From the NCBI GenBank assembly GCA_002794775.1, contig NBAY01000029.1, positions 434,001 to 498,000 of the forward strand: a stretch of DNA of 64,000 bases. Direction: 5' to 3'. Shown here in pieces: positions 57,719-64,000 of this stretch. Position 1 is the stretch's first letter, and every line of letters begins with the position of its first letter. The translations under genes and the position numbers were made by a program. The notes below the pieces were generated by a model. The model worked only from the letters and a program-made list of their open reading frames with translations. It made no database searches and had not been told where the DNA came from. The stretch comes from Porodaedalea pini. Its lineage: Eukaryota > Basidiomycota > Agaricomycetes > Hymenochaetales > Hymenochaetaceae.

Positions 57719-59697
57719 ATGACTCCCATCGACCTACCCGAACTTTTATCTGTTGCCACTCGCCTCTGCTATGACATTCCAGAGGACCACAGGCCCGACT
57801 ATCAGAAGCTCGTTGGACAGCTGCGCGATGCAGCAGAAGATGTCATGAGATATGAAGGCGAGTAATCTTGGTGTCGCTATACGACTTCTGCTTATTCGCT
57901 TTGAAAGATTACAAGACTCCGGTGGACTTCAATGAGTTTCCTCGAGTCAACGTCCAGTCCGTCTCTGACTCAGAGAATCGTTTGCGTGGTTGGGCGTGGA
58001 AGGCGACCGTCAAGGGCCGAGAGGGAGGTCCTCTCAGTGGAAGAACAGTCTGCCTGAAGGATAACATATGTCTTGCGGGCGTCCCCTGTCTCTTCGGCAC
58101 AAAGGCGATCAAGGACTTCATCCGTGAGTACTATCTCGTCCCCGGCGTTTTCCTCTGCGCTCACTTTTCCTCTAGCTGCCGTCGATGCGACTGTCGTGAC
58201 TCGTATCCTCGAGGCGGGGGGCACAATCGTAGGCAAGGCAACTTGCGAGAGCATGTCGCATGGAGCAGGCTCCTTCACCTCACCCAATGGCCCAGTGCAG
58301 AACCCACATGCGTATGGCTTCAGTACGGCTGGGAGCAGCTCTGGGTGTGGCGCGCTCGTCGGTTCGGGTGAAGTAGACATGGGCATGGGCGGCGACCAAG
58401 GTGGGAGCATCCGGCTTGTGAGTGCTTTCTCCTCTCAATTAATAAGCTTAGAACTAATTTCGACGACAGCCCGCTGCCTTCTGCGGTATCGTTGGCCTCA
58501 AAGCGACTTTCGGGCTCATCCCATACACCGGTGTGCTCTCTTCTGAGCCTAGCATCGACCACACGGGTCCAATGGCGCGCACCGTTGAGGACACCGCACT
58601 GCTGCTCGAGGCTGTCGCAGGCTACGACGGCATTGACGACCGCCAGCTCGGCGCACCCGCGCGCATCCTCGTGCCAAAATACGCGAGCAAATTGCGCGCG
58701 GCACGCGAGGAGGGTGTCAAAGGCCTGAAGATCGGTGTGTTAAAGGAAGGGCTTGAGATCCCACGTCTGCAGCACGAGGTACGGACCGTGGTAGAGCACG
58801 CGGTCGATACGTTCAGGGCACTCGGCGTGCATGTGGAGGAGGTGAGCGTGCCGATGCACGCCGAGATCCGCAGTGCGATGATGGTCATCAACAAGCTCGG
58901 ATCGACGCAGACACGCCAGGGTCGTCAATGCTCGCGGCGTGGCCTCTACATAAATGACTACTTCGATAAACTGCTCCCGTACGTGTTTTCCTTCCTAGCG
59001 TATGCACATTCAGTCCACTCACGTTGTATTGGCATTACACGCAGATGGACGCAGAAGGTCTGGGAGAAAGTGCACTCGTTCGTGATCAGCACGTCGCTGT
59101 GCGCAGAGTACGGCTGGGAGCACTACCCTACCGTGTACGGCCGCTCGATCAACCTTGTGCGCAAGGCAAAGGAACAGTACGACGTTGCGCTCGCGAGGTA
59201 CGACGTGCTCATTATGCCAACGATCGCATTCGGCGCGCGCCGTCAGCCCAAGCCGGACGCAGGGCCATGCGATGCTGCTGAGCGGACCGGTGCGTGTCCT
59301 CTATCTCCTCTTCATGTTCTATCTTCCTGCCGCTCTTCTATCTACGTTCTCTCTTCCGTCAACTGACCTCGCGCTATTTCTTTCAACTTCCGTGTTATCG
59401 CTCGCACAGCCGGCATTGTAACGAACACGTCTCAATTCAACGGCACAGGTCACCCGGCACTGAGCATCCCGATTGGATGGACGCGCCCGCTGGACGGGGA
59501 CATACTCTGTCCGGAAGACAATGGCATCAAGCTGCCGGTCGGACTGCAGGTAAGGATACTGTCTTCCGAAGTCATGCGTCTTTGTTCATGATGATGTATT
59601 GCCGCCTCAGATTGTTGGACGCCACTTTGACGAGGCTATGGTCCTGAGAATAGGAGACGCTTTTGAGCAGGCAGTTGACTGGAAGTCTGTTGGCTGA
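57719..59697 (+). CDS. Amidase-signature family hydrolase
   Basis: The start [16 protein letters not shown] (57719) is followed by about seven exons. The Ser-cisSer-Lys triad is visible. The catalytic Lys is in [14 protein letters not shown] (near 58050). The cis-Ser loop is [14 protein letters not shown] (near 58330), and the nucleophile Ser is in [12 protein letters not shown] (about 58406). Later segments are [38 protein letters not shown], and a C-terminal [20 protein letters not shown]. The first intron seems to use a GC-type donor near 57861. Amidase-signature enzymes hydrolyse amide bonds; the substrate here is unknown. Position between two allantoinase-like genes and the NCS1 transporter suggests a role in salvage of ring-opened purine or hydantoin nitrogen, by inference. 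Confidence 0.85.
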
Positions 59698-60129
59698 ATC
59701 ACGACTGTCGAATTTACAAATCTCCTGAACAAAAAATTATTCAGACTTCGTTTTGTATGGTTCCTACTTTTTTACCGTGATCTTACGCTTGCGGCGTACG
59801 GAGTAGAGGATTGATCGAGAAGGAAAGGTCTTGAAAAACATTACTTATACATTTTCAGATCGAGCGGGAAGCAAAAGACCGGATGCCGGGTCTTGTCCCT
59901 TTCTGCATTGTGCCACAAGCACGTCCCGGACATCCTTTCCGCCTTTGCTTCCCGGGCTTGCTTAAGCTCACGGATTCGCCGATAGCAAAATGTTATCTGT
60001 ATTGAGAACCCCGTGCTGCTGGTTCGCTGGATGAAGCATGACAATATCTATTCCGGTCCGTGGGTCTTAAGTCCTCTGTCCTCGTCTTCGCTTAACTCGT
60101 CCTCTTCTCGTCTAACACCACAGTGCGCC
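59698..60129. other. Intergenic region
   Basis: 432 bp between the amidase and the second allantoinase-like gene. Nothing is recognised; a promoter is presumed. Confidence 0.4.
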
Positions 60130-61526
60130 ATGGGTGTCGAATCGACGACATACAAAACTTTTATCCCACCCCGCGACTTTGTCGGCTACGGCTTCGAGCA
60201 GCCCACCGACTGCTGGCCGAACGGTGCTAAGATCTGCGTGTCGTTCGTGCTTAATTGTGATCACCGACCTTCTCTTGATTCTGCTCAATACTGATTGGCT
60301 TATCGAACAGATGAGGAGCAAGTGTTGTCTCCGGGGTAGACTCTGCTAGTACTTAAGACATTCTAGGGGTTCCGAGCACACAGTATGGAACGGTGACAAG
60401 CGTAGCGTGGAGTTGTAAGTGATGTATAGAAAATGTATGTTGCGTATGTCTTGCTTATCTCTCCTACTAGTTTACATGAGGCGCACTATCACCGTTCGCC
60501 GGTCGAGGGCCGTCGTGACCTAGTCGTGGAGAGCATGGTATGCCTGCTTCATAGTCACAGCCTCTCCCCTGATTATACTTATTCCTTTTGTTAGTTCGAG
60601 TACGGCATTCGCCAGGGCCTGCCGCGAATCCTAAAGCTCTTTAAAAAGTTTGACTGGCCGTTCACTGTCTGGGCGAATGCGCGTGCGCTTGGTGCGTCCA
60701 TCCGTGTCGTTGGCAAGAAACTCTGCGTTGAAACTGGAGTTCTCCTATAGAGGTTACTGAACCGTATGGCAAGATCCTAGTCGAACGTGGTCATGAGGTG
60801 CCCTCCGAAGCAATTAATGCGCCCCCAAGCTGATTGTTTTATGACAGATAGCGTGCCACGGAAACCGCTGGCGGAACACGTCAGACCTCTCAGGTCCAGA
60901 CGAGGAGGCTACGCACGTGAAGCAATCCATCGCGCGCCTGCAGAAGGCGTCCGGACTGTCTGACGTCCCGAAGGGCTGGTTCTTAGGTAACGGATCCATT
61001 GCACACAAGCACATTCGCGCCAAGGTCCACAAGGAAGTTGGCCTACCACTGCTATACTGCAGCGACACGTACGCGGACGACATCCCGTACTGGGTACCCT
61101 CTCCGCTCGCAATGGACGGTGAGAAGGACGAGGGTATGCTCATGATTCCATACAGCTTGTAAGTGCTTTCGACACGGTAATGAAGCTCGCTCATTGCTCG
61201 GCAGGACGAACAATGACCATCGTTTTCTCGTCGCCAAAGGTACAGGCGTGAGCGCGTCGCAGGACTGGTTTGACCTGCTCAGAGGCGACTTCGACCTGCT
61301 GTATGAGGAGGGCATGCAGGGCCACCCGAAGCTCATGTGCGTGAACATGCACAACCGCTTGGTCGGCAAGCCTGGACGCATCATCGCGCTCAAGCGCTTC
61401 ATGGAGTATATCAAAGACAGGTCAGACGTGTGGATCACGACGCGTGACAAGATCGCGGAGCACTGGCGGGAGAAGTATCCGTATGAGAAGGTCGGGCCGA
61501 CACGCAACATGCACTACAACGACTAG
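60130..61526 (+). CDS. PuuE/NodB-type allantoinase-like hydrolase, paralogue B
   Basis: The start MGVESTTYKTFIPPRDFVGYG leads to many short exons. Expected PuuE elements are present: FVGYGFEQPTDCWPNGAK, SFVLN joined to YEEQVLSPG, FEYGIRQGLPRILKLFKKFD, HEIACHGNRW (conserved His pair), SDTYADDIPYW, MLMIPYSL, NDHRF, and LLYEEGMQGHPKLMCVNMH with RLVGKPGRI. The stop is at 61524-61526. In contrast to paralogue A, the HEIACHG site is intact. The loop after YEE differs from classical PuuE, so substrate specificity is open. Orientation and distance to the amidase fit a co-transcribed or co-regulated pair. Confidence 0.82.
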
Positions 61527-61911
61527 TTGTATCTTAAATAAGCTTGAACCTGCTGGGATGCGTCGGGAAGCACAATGAGCATTCTGAAACTGACTGCACG
61601 GTCTGCAGTACTCGGTGAACGTGAAAAGCAGCCAATGCAGAAGAACGAGCGATGAGATTGAAGTGCAGAAACTTGCCTTCAGACTTTTTGCGAGTACTTA
61701 TGGCTCAGAACCATGTAGCTTGCAACTTTGAGCCATACTAATTCACACTGCACACCACTCTTTGAATATACCCCAAAGCGTATATGAAGTGACATTTATC
61801 AGGAACATGCGATCCAAATACAGCTGAACAACACGAAGCTAGTAATCATGCTCACCACGGAAAGTATTTGCTAGGAGCAGTTAACTAATAAATCTTAACT
61901 TCCTCATCCGC

Positions 61912-62322
61912 TTAATTGAGCCCCTTCATCCAGTTGAACGCCTTCATCTCGGCCTCCTGCGTAAGATCAAAAGGAATACTGTCGTACTGGGCCGGTTTCT
62001 TGACTATACGCACAATGATTGTATACCCCTTGCTCTTGTATTCGTGTCCTTTCGGCCACTTCATGCGTCAGAGAGCAACGCCATTTACCTCGATACTGGC
62101 AAGTACAGGCCAGGTCGCTTTGCCCCCATATGTCATCTGCTTCCCGCAGATACGCCATGCGAGATCGTCGAGTTCACCGAGGGTGAAACAGAAGCCGGCA
62201 GCTTTACGCATGTCTGTCGGTTCAGGCATCAGTAAATGTGAAAAGAGAACATGAATGATACTGTCAGTGGCACGAGCGTTTTCGGGGTCCACAGTATATA
62301 ATGAAACTGCATTAGCGGTATA
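61912..62322 (-). pseudogene. 3' part of an unrecognised gene cut by a foldback element
   Basis: A coding segment ending MKAFNWMKGLN (stop 61912-61914) joins across an intron to DDLAWRICGKQMTYGGKATW and reaches the edge of the foldback element at 62323. The matching upstream part would lie beyond 63122. I do not recognise the product. Removing the element leaves an open frame for a short distance only, so whether the gene worked before insertion is unclear. Confidence 0.5.
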
Positions 62323-63122
62323 CACGGCAGGAAAATCCGGGGTTTTCCGTGAGGGAGGAGTATATCACAGAGTATTTAGTGGGGCTCATATAATTTTGGC
62401 CGGAAAAGCCTTATATGGATTGCAAATTCTCAATCAATCAAATTTTGCAGAGATTATGCTTTATGTATCTAAAATTGATGGTCATCAAGAAAAGTATTTC
62501 TGAACTCAGTGCCTACAATCTACTTTGCCAAAGGATAAGATAATTCTGGGATTCTGAATCTCCATTGCCTGTAAATAAAGAGAATGGTGATTATTAGATT
62601 TAGAATCTGTAAAGTCTTGGACACAAAGGAAAGAGGCTCATTGGATTTAAAATCCACATAGACTCCTTGCATGAATGGAAGATCTCTCTCAGATTTGGGA
62701 TCTATGCTGAGTTGATTATATGCTAATCATGTGATCCATAGATCCCAAATCTGAGAGAGATCTTCCATTCATGCAAGGAGTCTATGTGGATTTTAAATCC
62801 AATGAGCCTCTTTCCTTTGTGTCCAAGACTTTACAGATTCTAAATCTAATAATCACCATTCTCTTTATTTACAGACAATGGAGATTCAGAATCCCAGAAT
62901 TATCTTATCCTTTGGCAAAGTAGATTGTAGGCACTGAGTTCAGAAATACTTTTCTTGATGACCATCAATTTTAGATACATAAAGCATAATCTCTGCAAGA
63001 TTTGATTGATTGAGAATTTGCAATCCATATAAGGCTTTTCCGGCCAAAATTATATGAGTCCCACTAAACACTCCGTGATATACTCCTCCCTCACGGAAAA
63101 CCCGGATTTTCCTGCCGTGATA
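62320..63122. mobile_element. Foldback element with ATA target duplication
   Basis: The element (62323-63119, 797 bp) is two roughly 390-bp arms in near-perfect inverted orientation around a short centre at about 62715. Its ends read CACGGCAGGAAAATCCGGG and the reverse complement. ATA is duplicated on both sides (62320-62322 and 63120-63122). A CAC end with a 3-bp duplication is compatible with a CACTA (EnSpm)-like family. No transposase is encoded; the two arms each contain the same 76- to 82-codon frame, which is a by-product of the palindrome. Confidence 0.8.
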
Positions 63123-63652
63123 GATTGGCCGGCGGTGAACTTGAAGCTCAGCTCGAGCGCAGCAATACATAAAAATAAACGTCAGTCACGTGCTGTAATT
63201 GTTCTTTCCTTTTCCGAGCCGGACCGGCCTACCCGACTGCTGACCCACAAAGTCAACCATAACGGTCCCGACTTCCTCGCACTTAATTCAATGACGGGTA
63301 GGCTTTGATCGTAAGAGCTAAAACGAGCAATATACAAGTGTTCGTAGTTTGCGTTTGAAATATGTGCAGAGAGTCCTGTATTTGAAACGGCAAGCACATG
63401 ACGGTGCTTCGTCAAATAACCAAGAACATAGGAATTTGTGGAAACTGCTTAATTGGCGTAATGGGCAGCATGAGCGCCAAATATATTTATTCTCGATATG
63501 CCTGTGTACGCCGAGATCCTACATACAAGAATAACGATCTTAATCTGTATCAGAATATCCGGGGGATGACCTGCATAGCACGCATTCACCCCTAAAATCA
63601 GTCGAGCATGTCTGGGTCTGAGAAAGTTTGATAAGAACAAGCTTGGAAGCCT
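63123..63652. other. No recognisable gene
   Basis: 530 bp between the foldback element and the GH5 gene tail. Short frames only. Confidence 0.4.
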
Positions 63653-64000
63653 TTACCCGCAGATATCGGGATATAAACGTTCTGTCGGGTCCTGAGGAAT
63701 CCAACCTTCTGCGAGGCCAACGCTATACGACCATTCCTCACCGGCTCCACTGGCCGTTTTCCAAGTCCAGAAAATCCAGCCAGTCGCGTTCTCGTAACTA
63801 ATCGTCTGAGCCTCCCAGAATTGTCGCAGAAACGTCTTATAGGTGCTGTTGAATGTGCTAGCAAATCCGGAGACGCCATTACAACTCCCAATAGGGGTGG
63901 TGTTGTTAAACGAACCATCGTAAACTGCGCCGGCAAAGCGCCCATTGATCCCTTTCGCGCAGTCCGTGGTCGCAAGGGTCCATTCGCCAACAATATGCCA
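63653..64000 (-). CDS. Exo-1,3-beta-glucanase (GH5), C-terminal part
   Basis: The frame entering at the right edge reads VGEWTLATTDCAKGINGR, with the Glu expected to be the catalytic nucleophile of family GH5 exo-glucanases. It continues through TFLRQFWEAQTISYE, GWIFWTWKTASG and WIPQDPTERLYPDICG to the stop at 63653-63655. Only the last about 115 residues are in the window. The enzyme is secreted or wall-bound and trims beta-1,3-glucan during wall growth. No lesion is visible. Confidence 0.9.
   Translation of the reverse strand, partial: WHIVGEWTLATTDCAKGINGRFAGAVYDGSFNNTTPIGSCNGVSGFASTFNSTYKTFLRQFWEAQTISYENATGWIFWTWKTASGAGEEWSYSVGLAEGWIPQDPTERLYPDICG

Noticed and set aside
62255..63170. Paired frames with identical proteins on opposite strands
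   Set aside because: Both come from the arms of the foldback element and show no coding features.

Overview
The window is nuclear DNA of a filamentous basidiomycete, most likely a wood- or litter-decaying agaricomycete. Short GT-AG introns of about 40-65 bp break nearly every gene. The gene families are typical of that group: a GH7 cellobiohydrolase, DUF6533 seven-helix membrane proteins, a KDZ-type DNA transposon, fungal kinase-like families, a cytochrome P450 and a GH5 exo-beta-1,3-glucanase. I cannot name the species. Exon joins were made by eye, so gene spans are firmer than internal splice sites.

1-17.4 kb is mobile DNA. A GGTCC-rich repeat containing an 860-bp foldback element lies next to a complete 15.8-kb KDZ element (1549-17369). 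The KDZ element has near-identical terminal inverted repeats of 0.9-1.0 kb and a TTATATA target duplication. It carries a transposase (minus strand), an SPT5-like KOW protein (plus) and a large unrecognised protein (plus). Tandem 25-bp arrays and four further about 110-bp repeats lie at or near its ends.

17.4-23.5 kb holds a secreted GH7 cellobiohydrolase without a binding module, a decayed DUF1275 membrane-protein gene, and a 646-bp non-autonomous hAT element with a perfect 8-bp duplication.

23.5-32.4 kb is a cluster of four kinase-fold genes. Three look catalytically competent. The fourth is an intronless protein with an N-terminal helical region (HeLo-like) followed by a pseudokinase, an organisation that recalls the necroptosis executioner MLKL. 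This is the most intriguing protein-level signal in the window.

32.4-48.9 kb is gene-poor at both ends. Its centre holds an O-methyltransferase gene with an in-frame stop, two DUF6533 membrane proteins, and a P450 between them.

48.9-61.5 kb looks like a nitrogen-salvage cluster: an NCS1 (Fur-type) transporter divergent from a PuuE/NodB-type allantoinase-like gene, across a 279-bp promoter with four GATA cores; a phosphotransferase; a cysteine-rich small protein; amidase remnants; an intact amidase-signature enzyme; and a second, diverged allantoinase-like paralogue. The pattern suggests segmental duplication of an amidase/allantoinase block, followed by decay of some copies.

61.9-64 kb has the tail of an unrecognised gene cut by a 797-bp foldback element with an ATA duplication, and the C-terminal end of a GH5 exo-1,3-beta-glucanase that runs off the right edge.
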